64,000 nt of DNA from Pseudozyma flocculosa PF-1 (GCF_000417875.1 NW_006920869.1:1109759-1173758); one strand, 5' to 3'. Counted from the stretch's first letter, positions 53,746 through 64,000 are shown. Translations and numbers: made by a program. The notes: generated by a model from the letters alone, not told the origin.

Positions 53746-56322
53746 ATGATGGCGCATGTCCCTCACCCGGCCCTGACGCAGTGGCCTCAGCTCGTCCAGC
53801 AAGGAAGGATGATCCCGAACCTGTTTGCCTCTTGCTCAGTCAGGGTTGTCAATCTGCCGCAGGATGGTGAGTGGCGCCCACGAAGCCCAGGCGCTGGAAG
53901 TCTTCAGGGCCCCGCCGACGCGACTGACGCTTAGACATTTCTCTCCGCCACCACGCGTTGTCCGCACCTGACCGGCAGCCACCGAGAGCTGGATCCGCAT
54001 GCTCTTTTGCCCCATCGGTGAGTCTCGGCATTGGTCGCGCGACGGCTCTGCAGGCCTAGGCAGCAGTTGGCTGAACATGCATGTTCCTTGAAATCCCGCG
54101 CAGGTCGAGTGATGTCGGTGACACGGCAGGATGCCGATGGCGGCGCCGCGGCCACCGTCAGGTTCGCCACGCCCCAGCAAGCCGATGCCGCCTTCCGCTT
54201 CAATGGCTACATGGCCAACGGCAAGTGCCTGTATGTATATGCGGCTCCCGGAGCCTGCGTGTCCCGCTGTGACCGTGGCGTGTGCACCCATCGACTGACC
54301 TCTTGGCCACCACGTCGTCCAACTCGGCCCCCGCTCGACAGGCACATCCTGCCCGTCACGAGTCCGGCAGAGATCGCCGCAGCTCCGCCGGGTCTCGGAC
54401 GGGGATCCAGCCCTGGTGCAGGGGAAGTGACGCCGCCGATCCCCAAGCCGCGCTCCGCTGCTTCTTCGGGTCGAGCACGCGCTGCAGATACCGGCCCGAC
54501 CCACAAGAACCTGTACATCCTCAACCTCCCGCTCGACGTCACCACCGATCAGCTGGCGGGCCTCTTTGGCAGATACGGCACCGTGATCCACTGCGTGATC
54601 CTGGCCATGCTCGACGCCCAGGCGCGCCGCCGCGGCTTCATCGACATGTCGCAGCCATCGGAAGCGCGCGAGGCGATCGAGGGTCTCAACGGATTCGTGT
54701 GGCATGGCTACCCGATCGAGGTGTCGTATGCGATTGTCCAGAGGAGCGGCGGACCCTTTGATCCGGCGAGCGCGGGCCGCAATGTCATCAAGCGTAACGT
54801 GCCCCGCAACCGCTTCAACACTGGCCCTCGCCGCGTCCCCAGCGATTCTTCGCTGCCCGGGACCCCGGGCGCCACGGTCGGACTCGACTTCAGCGGCCTC
54901 GCGGCTGGCTTCTCGCCCTCACCGTGCCCGTCGAGCCCAGGATTCTCGGATGGATCCGGCAGCAGCGTCGACCTCCACGGCGTCGACCCTCGCACCGTCT
55001 ACATCACCGGACTCAACCCCGACTTTATCACCACCGACGAAGGGCTTCGCAGGACCGTCGAGCACCTCGGCCACGTGGTGCGGGCCTCGCTGAGCAGGGA
55101 CGAGTTCGGTGCATCGCGCGGTGGCGGTGCCGTCGTATTCTCCACGGAGGACGAGGCCCACCGCGCCGTTGCCTCGCTCAACGGCAAGTTCGTCGACGGG
55201 CGTCGCATCATGGCCCTCAAGCAGCACAGCTTCGCGTCGAGCCCCGGAGTGTGTGGCGACGGCGGCGGCTGGCCGGGCAACTACGGTCGCGCTGCTTACG
55301 GCCACGACGAGCTGCAGAGCCTCGGTATCGGCCTGCCTGCCTCGATGCCGCTCAGCGGAGCCGCGCTTCGACCCGCAGGTCCCCTAAGCCCCGCCTCGTG
55401 GCAGCAGATGCAGGCATCGTCTCCGATGCCCGCTGGGCTCCCCCAGGAGTATCCCTCGCGCGCTTTTGAGCACGAAACCGCCTCTTCCCCAGGACCGCTG
55501 TCGTACTTCACCGCAGAGGCCAAGTGCTACGGCGCCGGCCGTCCCTTTGCCAGCCAGGAGAGCTTCACGCCCGGTCCCGGCGACTTTGCCCGGGCTGAGC
55601 CCGAGTGGCGCACAGCCTTCCAGCCCTTCGGCTCAGACCCAGCGGTCGCCATCCCTGAGCGCCGATCGGCCTCCATGGGTACGCCTCAAGGCTCGCACGC
55701 CATCGGCCAGGCCACGATCCTCGGTCACTCCCTCGACTCCGCGTCCTTGCTCTCCTCGCTCGGCAGCCGCGGTCCCCTCGGATCGGGTCCAGCCCACAGC
55801 GCACTCGGCGCCAGCCGGGACGAACACCTCGACTGGATCCAGGGTCTCCCGACCGCATCGGAGCAGGTCCGCGGGACCGTGTCGGCGGGCCCCTCGTGGA
55901 CTCCCTCGCGCCCGAGCGTTGCCAGGCACGACGACAGCCCCGGAGACGGCCGCTCGGTTTCGAGCATCGACTCGGCCGCCTCGATCCTCAAGACGCCGGA
56001 TGCCTTCGATCCCTTTGGCGACCGAGCCTCGAATCAGTGGCACATGGGCTCGATTGGCCTCGAGGCCGAGTACCAGGCCGGCGCGTCTACGGGGCGCTCC
56101 ACGCGCGGCGACGAGCTTCGCGAGGGCAGCCTGCCGGTCATGCCGGATCTCTGCCCCGACCCAGTCATCGATCCGGCGAGGAAGGCGATCAACCGAAAGT
56201 CTCTGCCGCCCGTCGGCCACGAGAAGGTTTCTTCGCCTCCCAAGAGTCAGGAGGCAACGCCGAAAGACACCCAGGCGGAGGCAGCCGACCTGGACCTCGG
56301 CTCGCTGAAGCTGGGCGATTGA
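53746..56322 (+). CDS. Three-RRM RNA-binding protein
   Basis: Predicted RNA-binding regulator. Exons 53746-53866, 53979-54017, 54104-54230 and 54342-56322; 755 aa. RRM1 (about residues 30-100) is split over the first three exons: SVRVVNLPQD, ATESWIRMLFCPIGRVMSVT, TVRFATPQQADAAF. RRM2 (about 152-225) has RNP2 NLYILNLP and a degenerate RNP1 (RRRGFIDMS). RRM3 (about 313-387) has RNP2 TVYITGLN and a weak RNP1 (GGGAVVFS). The second half is disordered and rich in Ser, Pro, Gly and Gln. The RRM2 region, with GTVIHCVILAMLDAQARRRG, resembles a conserved basidiomycete RRM family whose function I cannot name. The 39-nt second exon and the GTATGT donor at 54231 are supported by domain continuity. Preceded by a very long gene-free region. 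Confidence 0.85.
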
Positions 56323-58057
56323 GGTCCGTACGTCTTGCATGCTCGTCGTTCCTCCCCATCCGAGAAACAACCGCCGCACGAGCCGGACGCTCAGCACTCG
56401 CCTGGTCGAGCCCCTCTTCCACCACAAACGGCCTGCTTCGACGCCTAGGACAACCCTCGGGATCCGCTCGACCTCACCAACCCTCGACGACGAGCAGACA
56501 CGCCCAGCAATACCGGCCTCGCTCATGGGCTAGACCAGCGGCCAGAGCGAGAGACGCACGCTCGGAAGGGCCAGGCGAGGTCGGGCCAAGAGACCTGACC
56601 GTCCCCGCCATCTGCAGCAATGCCCGACGCAGCGCGACCAAGCAAGCTGGCACGACGTCGTGTCAGAGGGCCGCACTGCTGCTCCGTCTCTGCCGCCATC
56701 CCCTCCACAGATACGTGCCTCGCTGCTCCTGATACGGCCCACGTTGCATCCCGAGTCCATATTCCCTTTGCACGAGCCTCGTCCCGTCTCTTCCGCTTCC
56801 TTGCCCGCTCTCGCAGCAGCAGCAGGGGCAGCAGCAGCCCCCCCCAAAAGGGAAAGGCCAACGCGATCAAAGTGGTCGCATCTCACGCCCTTGCCGCTTT
56901 CCCTGGCCACGTCTCTCTGGTTCTTCCTGGTTCCCTCTCTTCTCTATCTGCATGCATCTCTACCCGGCCCGGTCCAGGCTCGCACCCCCTTTTCCCCTGT
57001 CGTATAGTCATCGTTAGCCTCCGTCTCTCTCATCCCACTGCGTCGCACTCGGTGTCGTTCCCCTCCTGCATCCTGCGTTCGTCTTTCGTTCCCACTCGAA
57101 CCCCTGCCCTCCTCCGCGCCCCACTCGTATGCTCCAGTTTCCGATGCTCCTCCTCGGCCCTCCCTCTGTGCACTCTCCCCGCTAATCACTCGCACCACCG
57201 CCTCTTCTGCACTCTTTTTCGCTTGTACACTTTTCCCCCCTCCTCCCCTGCTCGACCCTGACGACGACGACGACGACCAGCATCAACACCATCGATCCCG
57301 CGACGGCTCCACCACTTCAAACGCAGAGATACCCTCCTCTTCCATCATCACCGCATCCTCGTCTCCAAACGCCAAGGCATCCCACCGCATCTCTCCCCCG
57401 CCCACGCTCCCCCCCCCCCCCCGGTCGCCACCAATCAATTGCTATTTTCTTTGTCTTGTCGGCCGGTCTCCCGACCGGACCGTATGCCGTCTCCCGCCGG
57501 GCTATTGTGAGGTTCGATGAGGCGATGTGACTAGCCTCGAAGGGTGACGGTTTCGATGGTCGGCTTGCGGTAGCGCTGCCCACAAAGGAAGAGTTGGGAT
57601 CGGTGGCTGGCAGGCAGCGCGAGACCGTCGCGTCGAGGAAACCTCGAGTAACGATGAAAAGCCCGAGAGAAATTCGTGTAAATTGAAGCGCCAGCTCTAC
57701 GTGCAAGAGGTGGCTGGGAGCAGGGAGCATCCAGCAGCTAAATGAGAAAGAGACGAGACTGGGCTTCTAGGAGCAAGACTCTTGATACTACTCCTGCAGC
57801 TGCTTCGTTGCAGAGTGGCACGTACCTCGAGCGTCTTTGAGGCAGAGAAGGTGACAGCCCAGGCCAGAGGAGGGTCCTGCTGGCTCGGGTCGTGCACGGC
57901 CCCTTCGCCGCTCCACATTTAATCCATCCCAAATGAGCGGGCCTCTTCTCAGCCACCAAACCGTCCTCACCCGCACAGCCAATCAAGCTTCCGCACGATG
58001 CCGTGAGCGACGGGACAGCAGCACAGCTCGAACAACCCAGAGTCGCTGATCATCAAG
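56323..58057. other. 1.7 kb pyrimidine-rich intergenic region
   Basis: From about 56650 to 57430 the + strand is strongly CT-rich, ending in a poly-C run (57409-57422); this looks like promoter/5' leader sequence of a plus-strand gene. No supported gene on either strand. Confidence 0.5.
57409..57422. repeat. Poly-C run
   Basis: 14 consecutive C at the end of a CT-rich stretch. Confidence 0.93.
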
Positions 58058-59613
58058 ATGCTCGGCCGAACGTCGTTCGCACGTGGCGGCGGCGGCAACG
58101 ACGACGAGGATCAAGACGGAATCGACCTGTTCGAGGCCGAGAACCTCCCTACGCCCGCTCGCAAACCACCGCAAGCCCATCCTGGCTACGGCGGCTCGAG
58201 CGGAGACAGCCATAATCCGCGCACCGAAGGGGGCGACGAGCTGGGCACGACCAACGTCGGCCGCAAGATGCTCGAGATGATGGGGTGGCAGGCCGGCACC
58301 GGGCTGGGCCTGCACCGCAGCGGACGGGTCGATCCGATCCCCATCAGCGAGAAGAGGGGGGGCGACCTCACGGGTATCGGCAAGGCCTCGATGGACGCCA
58401 GAGTCATTGACGTCTCGACAGCGCAGCGAAAGGGGTTGCGCAGCGAAGCCATCATGAACGAGACGGACGAGGAGCGGGTGCAGAGGGAGGTTAGTTGAGC
58501 TAGGCCCTGGCTTGCCCTGTGGCGCAAAGAAAGCAAGGTCCAGATGCTGACGCCCATTCCGCAACCTCGCTTTCCCCGACGGACGAACAACGGAATCAGG
58601 CCGAAGCAGCGCGAAAGGCGTCGATACAAGCCTCGACTCTGGCGGCGCTGCAGACGTATCGGTGCGATCTGTGCGAGAAGCAGTACCATCTTCCATCCGA
58701 GTACGAGGGACACCTCAAGAGCTACGACCACCACCACAAGAAGCGGCTCAAGGAGATGCTCGCCATCCAGCGGGGCAACTCAGCCAGCCAGGCTGCGGCC
58801 GACAAGAAGCGCGAGCGCGAGAGGAGGAGAGAGGAAAAGGAAATGGCCCGACTCGCCGGCGCTGCTGGCGTCTCACTCGGCGGAGGCGCTGGTGCCGTGT
58901 CAGCTCCGGCTAGCGAGGGTGCGACCGCCCAACATGCTACGGGCGGCGGCGGAGGGGGCTGGACCGCCTCTGTCAAGCCAGCGTCGAGTGGGGGCTGGAA
59001 GACCGTCTCTGCCTCGACGACGACGACGACGACGACGACGACCACACCGGCTCACCACGCCGCGACCACGAAGCCGGTCGTCGTCGCGAGCGGCTGGAAG
59101 AAGGTGTCGCAGCCCAGCCACCCGGCCGGCTTCAAGCCTATCGCCACTCCGCCTTCGCACCAATCCCCTCCCGCAGCCTCAGGCTTCCGGCCCATAGCTG
59201 CCCAGTCGCCCACCACGCTCTCGAACAGCACGGTTAGCACCGTCGGCGGCGGGGGCGGCGGCGGGGGATGGAAGAAGCTGGACGCCATCGGTGCTTCACC
59301 TTCCTCGACTTCCGCACCGTCGACATCTACCGGCCCCGGCGGTAAAGCTGCAGCAGCGGCGGCGGGACCGGCGAAGAAGAAGGCTTTTGTCTCTGGCGGC
59401 TTCATCACGCTCGATACTTCGACGGTTGCCTCGGTCTCGGATGCCTCCCATCGACCTGGGCTTCAGCCTGGTCCTCCTCCTCCGCCACCGTCTCAGCCAC
59501 CGCCTCCGCCGTCATCTCATCCCCCTCCACCACCGCCCGGTCCGCCACCACCACCACCGCCAACTCCTTCGACCCTACCGCCCTCACAGCCGCCGCCTCC
59601 ACCGCCGTGGTAG
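58058..59613 (+). CDS. G-patch and C2H2 zinc-finger protein with GW/GF repeats
   Basis: Likely nuclear RNA-processing factor: G-patch domains activate DEAH helicases. Exons 58058-58489 and 58600-59613, 110-nt intron, 481 aa. The G-patch spans about 63-105 (NVGRKMLEMMGWQAGTGLGL). The C2H2 finger has ligands C166, C169, H182 and H188 (YRCDLCEKQYHLPSEYEGHL), followed by a Lys/Arg/Glu helix. The G-patch-then-finger order recalls the GPATCH8/ZNF804 group. The second half carries repeated short motifs: GGWTASV, GGWKTVSA, SGWKKVSQ, AGFKPIA, SGFRPIA, GGWKKLDA, GGFITLD. These are separated by Ser/Pro/Ala linkers and a poly-Thr run from an ACG microsatellite. The protein ends in a long poly-Pro stretch. 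Confidence 0.85.
59015..59043 (+). repeat. (ACG)n microsatellite inside coding sequence
   Basis: Nine to ten ACG units encoding a Thr run in the G-patch protein; a likely length-polymorphic site that keeps frame. Confidence 0.9.
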
Positions 59614-59836
59614 GCCGCAAAAGCCCCTCGGAAACCATATACCCCTGCCCCCCACCCACGCCGCGCTGAGGACAGCCCGCTCGGAACGGCCGCGCCACGC
59701 TGGTGAGCCTCGATGTGTCAGTGCTGTCGATGCTGATGCTGCTCTGTACTATTACAACACGCTAAAGCGATATTCTATCTTTGAGTGGGCCCGAAGTAAG
59801 GGCACGCGGGAGGGGGGGGCTCGACGGCGCTCACGC

Positions 59837-61033
59837 TCAGTTGAAGACGACAGTCTTTGCGCCGTTGGCGAGGACCCTCCTCTCGGCGGTCCACTTGACG
59901 GCGCGGGCGAGGACACGGGCCTCGACGTCGGAGCCGGCGCGGACGAGGTCGGCGGGGGTCATTGCGTGGGTGACGCGCTCGACGGCCTGCTCGATGATGG
60001 GGCCCTCGTCGAGGTCGGCGGTGACAAAGTGGGCGGTGGCGCCGATGAGCTTGACGCCGCGCTCAAAGGCCTGGTGGTAGGGCTTGGCGCCCTTGAACGA
60101 GGGGAGGAACGAGTGGTGGATGTTGATGATGCGGCCCGAAAAGATCTGGCACAGCTGGGGCGAGAGGATCTGCATGTAGCGGGCGAGGACAATCATCTCG
60201 ACGCCGTACTGCTTGGCCAGCTTGACCATCTCGGACTCCTGCCACTCCTTTGTCTTTCCGCTGGCCGGGTCGATGGGGAGGTGGTAGAAGGGGATGCCGT
60301 GGGCGGCGGCGAGGGGCGCGTAGTCGGGGTGGTTGGAGATGATGAGGGGCACCTCGATCGGGAGCGTGTTGGAGGAGATGCGGAAGAGGAGGTCGTTGAG
60401 GCAGTGGCCGATCTTGGAGACCATGATGAGGGTGCGGGGCTTTTCCTCTGCGCCGTAAATCTTGACGCTGACCTCTGCGGCGGTGGCAAACTCCTCCTGG
60501 AACTCGCGCTGGACCTTTTCGATAAAGGCGGCGCGCTGGGCGGCGTAGCCCTCGGCCTTGGGGTCGGCGTAGGTGCCGTCGGCCGACTCGGGCTCCGAGG
60601 CGTGGATGCGCATAAAGAAGGTGCCGGTGGTGGGGTCACCGAACTGGGCCGAGTCCATGATGTTCATGTTGCGGCGGGCGAGGAAGCCGGAGATGGAGTG
60701 GACGATGCCGGGGCCATCGGGGCCGGAGAGGGTGAGGATGATCGAGGGCGGAGGGGGCGCCGATGCCGAGACCTTGGGCTTGATCTTGGAGGGGAGGATA
60801 GAGCCGTGCTGAGCCGGGGTGGCGGTGGCAGTGGCGGCGGCGGCGGCGGGCGTGGTAGCAGGAGCGGCCATCTTTTCGAGGTCGGCGAGGGATCGGAGGG
60901 TGCGAACCTGGCTGAGCTGGGTCGGGACGACGAGAGGTCGGCTGGCGGCGAGGGTGGACGAGCGAAGGGCGATGTTTCTGGTGACGGCGGTGGCAGCAAG
61001 AGTGGCGGTCTTGGATCCGATGAGGTTGAACAT
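59837..61033 (-). CDS. Formyltetrahydrofolate deformylase (PurU type), probably mitochondrial
   Basis: Hydrolyses 10-formyl-THF to formate and THF, balancing one-carbon pools. Single exon, 398 aa from ATG 61033-61031. The first 55 residues (MFNLIGSKTATLAATAVTRN and onward) are rich in Ala, Ser, Thr and Arg without acids, as in a mitochondrial presequence. An ACT domain starts near residue 98 (ILTLSGPDGPGIVHSISGFL). The formyltransferase-type domain follows (TLIMVSKIGHCLNDLLFR). The catalytic triad by alignment to GART is Asn304, His306 (INIHHSFLPSF) and Asp342 (ADLDEGPII), with the expected spacing of 38 between Asn and Asp. The open frame continues upstream through a (CAC)n microsatellite that would encode a His run; I reject that extension. 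Confidence 0.92.
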   Translation of the reverse strand: MFNLIGSKTATLAATAVTRNIALRSSTLAASRPLVVPTQLSQVRTLRSLADLEKMAAPATTPAAAAATATATPAQHGSILPSKIKPKVSASAPPPPSIILTLSGPDGPGIVHSISGFLARRNMNIMDSAQFGDPTTGTFFMRIHASEPESADGTYADPKAEGYAAQRAAFIEKVQREFQEEFATAAEVSVKIYGAEEKPRTLIMVSKIGHCLNDLLFRISSNTLPIEVPLIISNHPDYAPLAAAHGIPFYHLPIDPASGKTKEWQESEMVKLAKQYGVEMIVLARYMQILSPQLCQIFSGRIINIHHSFLPSFKGAKPYHQAFERGVKLIGATAHFVTADLDEGPIIEQAVERVTHAMTPADLVRAGSDVEARVLARAVKWTAERRVLANGAKTVVFN

Positions 61034-61670
61034 GGGATCCAGGGGGGCAGGTCGAATGGCGATGCGATTCTGTTGAGAGAAGGAAGGCCAGAGGGGTAGA
61101 GGGTGGTGGTGGTGGTGGTGGTGGTAGGTGGGGTCAGAGTTGGACAGAAGATCGACTAGAGTAGCAGCCAGCACAGCGGGCGCGGCGTTTGGCCGAGTCA
61201 GAGGCAGCGGCCCGCTGGCTCCAAGTCGATCTTAGCCTTTCTTGCCTCTGCCTGCATGGAGCTGCTTCCCGCCTGCAGCGAAGAACCCTCGCTGTCTGCC
61301 TTTGCCCTAGCCTAGGTAGCCTAGCCTCGACCTGCTTCGTCTGTCACCGCCAGCCGAGGCCCGACTTTTTCGGCCAATTTGCGCCGCCGCCGCCGCCGCC
61401 GTCGCTTGTGTGGGGGGCCCTGGCCTGGCCGGCCCTTGCTTGCTTGTGGCTCTGCCCGCCTGCCGTGTCAGCCTGCCGTCAGCAGCAGCCGCAGATTGCA
61501 AGCTTGGCATCCGTGCGCTCCACCTGGCTTCCACCCCGTATCTCTGTTGCCGCCTCTCCACTTCGCACTCCATCAGCAGCCTTGATCGCCCGCAACAACA
61601 ACCTGCGCTGCCTCCGACTCCTGACCTCTGTCCTTCAACTTCTTCTCAACACCAGGTCACTCTCCACAAG
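61034..61670. other. Divergent promoter region (deformylase / GTR1)
   Basis: 637 bp with a GGT microsatellite at 61102-61125 next to the deformylase gene and GCCTGCC/CTTGC words. No TATA box clear. No gene seen. Confidence 0.55.
61102..61125. repeat. (GGT)n microsatellite
   Basis: Eight GGT units about 70 bp upstream of the deformylase ATG; the same unit and position relative to a minus-strand gene as at 1972-2037. Confidence 0.92.
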
Positions 61671-63339
61671 ATGAAGAAAAAGGTGAGTGCCGCCCATGGT
61701 GCTTTGGTCCGACGGCGGCAAAAGTCGACCCTCGCTGATCTACATCTCCCCATTTCCCTCCCCTCCCTATCCTCCGCCGCATCCAGGTCCTGCTGATGGG
61801 CCAGTCGGGCTGCGGCAAGACGTCTATGCGCTCCCTCATCTTCTCGTCCTACCGCGCATCCGACACCCGCCGCCTCGGCTCCACGCTCGACGTCGAACAC
61901 TCCCACGTCCGCTTCCTCGGCAACCTCGTCCTCAACCTCTGGGACTGCGGCGGACAGCAGTCGTACATGGACAGCTACCTTGACAGCCAGCGCAGCCAGG
62001 TCTTTAGCGCAGTAGGCGTCCTCATCTACGTCTTTGACCTCGTCGGTGCAGAGGGCGAGGGAGAGCAGGAATGGGAAAAGGACGTCCGCTACTATAAGTG
62101 AGTCCCCTCGGTCCAGCGTGTGACAGTCGTAAGCCACCATCTCACCCTTCTATGCCTGCCCCTCATTCCTCCAATGACCTGCACAGGGACTGCCTCTCGG
62201 CGCTGCACCAGTATTCACCCGACGCCCAGGTCTTTTGCCTGCTCCACAAGATGGACCTCGTCGATCCCTCCCGGCGCCGGGCAGTCTACGCCAGCAGGGT
62301 CAAGGAGCTGCGAAGGAAGAGCAAAGAGGTGGCCCTCACCACTGGCGCTGGCGCAAAGTCGTCGAACAGCGCCGGGTTCCGCATCAACTGCTTTGCCACC
62401 AGCATCTGGGATGAGACGCTGTATAGGGTGAGCGTGCTTTCCGACGCGCGGGGGCCACGCTAGCAGACACGCTGACAGCGATTCGATCTCTCACCCGCGT
62501 CTGATCCCTCCTCCCTCCTGCAGGCATGGTCTCGCATCGTGCACACGCTCATTCCCAACGTCGCCATGCTGGAGCGGCACCTGTCGCAGTTCGCCCAGAT
62601 CAACTCGGCCATGGAGGTCGTCTTGTTTGAGCGCACCACCTTCCTCGTCATCTCGCGCTCCTCATCAGTCGCCGATGCGGCAGCGGCGTCATCCGGCGGT
62701 GCTGCAGCACCGTCCGAGGCGGGAGGATTCGTCTACGACGAGGACGAGGAAGGCATGGAGGGTTTCCGAGACACCGTGGGCCGCACGACTGGCGGTGGAG
62801 CCGGGCTGGGGTCAGGCTTCATCACCGGGACATCGCAGCGCGTGCAAACGCCCGGCATGGCGGGCGACCGCAAGTCAAACGGGGCCATGTCCGACGTCAA
62901 GCTCAACCCGGAGAGGTTCGAAAAGATCAGCGAGCTCATCAAGAACTTTAAGCTGTCCTGCTCGTGAGTCCGTCTTGCTCGCACGCCAGTGTGCTCGTTC
63001 GAGATGCCAGTCTGCTGACGGACCTACATTCCGCCGATGGGGCTTCTGTCGAGTGCAGGAAGCTGCAATCCAACTTCCAAGGCCTCGAGCTGAGAGGCTC
63101 CAACTTCACAGCCTACCTCGACGTCCTGACGTCCAACACCTATATCATGATTGTCGTCGCCGATCCCCAGATCCGTGAGTCTGCTGGCCGACGAGGGTGG
63201 AGGGCGAGGCAATTCATGTTCTGACTGATCCATTGTCTGCCCTTGCTTACCTGCAGAGCTGGCGGCGATCAAGCTCAATGTCCAGCTCGGGCGAGACCAC
63301 TTCGAGAAGCTGCAGGCCATCAACCCCGGCCGTGCTTAA
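61671..63339 (+). CDS. GTR1: Rag-family GTPase GTR1 (RagA/B orthologue)
   Basis: Small GTPase that pairs with Gtr2 on the vacuole to relay amino-acid sufficiency to TORC1. Exons 61671-61682, 61787-62097, 62187-62427, 62524-62963, 63059-63174 and 63257-63339; 400 aa. Exon 1 encodes only MKKK. The P-loop is GQSGCGKTS (9-17), with switch-2 [20 protein letters not shown] and the base-binding HKMD motif (LLHKMDLVD). The C-terminal roadblock half has [20 protein letters not shown], then [20 protein letters not shown] and the [16 protein letters not shown] block. An insert of about 60 residues, rich in Gly/Ser/Asp, sits in the C-terminal domain and is longer than in yeast (310 aa). All five introns (82-104 nt) keep phase. 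Confidence 0.94.
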
Positions 63340-63745
63340 CCAGGCTTGCCGACGCACACCCCCTTTTCCCCCTTCTCGAACCTCATCCACTCCTCTTGCA
63401 TTCCTGCATCTGTATACCCGCTCGCCTTGCTATGAGGCAGCTGTAGTCGTCGAAGCTGCAGCCCAGCAAACCACACCTAACAAGCCCAGGACAGCGCACC
63501 GCGTTGCGCGGGCCGGAGGCGCAGGCCGGGTGTTCACGGCTAAAAATTCGGATGTCGGGCCGGGATGGCGGCATGTGCACGGACGCCGTCATCGAAAGTC
63601 GGGCCGGCCCGCTCGTGCATGCTAAGTTACGGGTCTGCTTGATGCCGCCTCGCTTCTCCTCGCCACATGGCTTCTTCTTGCCACCACCACCACTCGCACA
63701 CTGCCATCACCCTTGCCACCCTGCGATAGAAGCCAAACATAGACC
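63340..63745. other. Intergenic region
   Basis: 406 bp between the tandem GTR1-like and kinase-like genes; no TATA or gene seen. Confidence 0.55.
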
Positions 63746-64000
63746 ATGGAAGCCAAAGTCGACGAGCTGTCCAAGTCGGTGCTGAGCCAGCTGGAGGCGT
63801 GCGTTTCCACCTCCTCGACGACCACCATCGGGATCGGACTAGGTCTGTAGTCTCGCTGACTCGTCACGCCTTCCCTCCGCCCTTCGCAGCTCGCCACGGG
63901 ACCATCGGATCCTGATCGGAGTCTGCGGAATACCAGGATCCGGCAAGTCGTCGCTCGCCCAGCGCGTGGTGGGCACGCTCAACCGCCTCTCTCGCTCCTC
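63746..64000 (+). CDS. YFH7/uridine-kinase-like P-loop protein (5' part only)
   Basis: Start of a P-loop kinase-like gene cut by the window edge. Exon 1 63746-63798 encodes MEAKVDELSKSVLSQLEA (last codon completed in exon 2); the intron is 63799-63889 (GTGCGT ... CGCTGAC ... CGCAG); exon 2 runs from 63890 past 64000. The second exon gives HRILIGVCGIPGSGKSSLAQ, with Walker A GIPGSGKSS directly after a hydrophobic strand, then RVVGTLNRL. This order (short helical N terminus, then G-PGSGKS/T) resembles the YFH7/uridine kinase/PanK-like group of nucleoside or small-molecule kinases. Substrate cannot be stated with only about 55 residues visible. Confidence 0.75.

Noticed and set aside
59291..61099. 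602-codon plus-strand frame over the deformylase
   Set aside because: Antisense of a complete PurU; Gly/Asp/Val-rich nonsense translation.
1..64000. Secondary-metabolite gene cluster (P450, FMO, dehydrogenases, two MFS transporters)
   Set aside because: No backbone synthase (PKS, NRPS, terpene) and the oxidoreductases are interspersed with housekeeping genes such as GTR1, HUA1, GIR2 and REC8.
1..64000. tRNA, rRNA or transposable-element genes
   Set aside because: By eye I found no A/B-box cloverleaf, rRNA core, reverse transcriptase, transposase or terminal repeats; a tRNAscan and repeat search would be decisive.

Overview
This 64 kb window is nuclear DNA of a GC-rich fungus, most likely a basidiomycete of the smut lineage or a related yeast (Ustilaginomycotina-like). 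The call rests on four things: high GC at third codon positions; short introns (about 72-142 nt) that mostly start GTGAG/GTAAG and often carry a CTGAC-type branch site; closely packed intron-poor genes; and the family content (CYP53 P450, REC8, HUA1, Rag GTPase, fungal Gas2-domain protein, fungal NucA/NucB-like secreted protein). The species cannot be named from the sequence. Exon structures were built by hand from reading frames, splice consensus and family motifs.

Layout, left to right: MCH1-like MFS transporter (-, runs off the left edge); DHHC palmitoyltransferase (+); REC8 meiotic kleisin (-, four exons); small membrane/secreted orphan (-); serine/glycine-rich surface protein with a signal peptide and probable GPI anchor (+); FMN-dependent 2-hydroxy-acid oxidase (-); DUF202-like membrane protein (+); seven-TM orphan (+); CYP53 benzoate 4-hydroxylase-like P450 (+); GIR2/RWDD1-like protein (-, with an assembly gap in intron 3); ABC-F ATPase (+); xylitol/sorbitol dehydrogenase (+); flavin monooxygenase (-); HUA1-like zinc-ribbon protein (-); PPIL3-like cyclophilin (+, five exons); small secreted orphan (-, four exons); PQ-loop protein (+); zinc alcohol dehydrogenase (-); sugar transporter (+); NucA/NucB-like secreted protein (+); large Gas2/GAR-domain coiled-coil protein (-); three-RRM protein (+); G-patch + C2H2 protein (+); mitochondrial-type formyl-THF deformylase (-); GTR1/RagA GTPase (+, six exons); and the 5' end of a YFH7-like P-loop kinase (+, runs off the right edge).

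Neighbouring genes mostly alternate strand. Convergent pairs often end within 100-330 bp of each other, while divergent pairs share 0.45-3.9 kb. I see no biosynthetic cluster, transposon, CRISPR array, tRNA or rRNA. The genes are unrelated housekeeping, metabolic and surface functions. Several genes with probably regulated expression (REC8, the secreted proteins, the 7TM protein, the polyol dehydrogenase, the hydroxy-acid oxidase) have a TATA element about 75-125 bp upstream of the ATG. Others (HUA1, PPIL3, RRM, DHHC) have no TATA that I can see.

The least explained items are the small secreted orphan at 33.7-34.6 kb, the seven-TM orphan at 16-17.3 kb, the Gas2-domain protein, the G-patch protein with GW/GF repeats, and the 3.9 kb gene-free divergent region at 49.9-53.7 kb.
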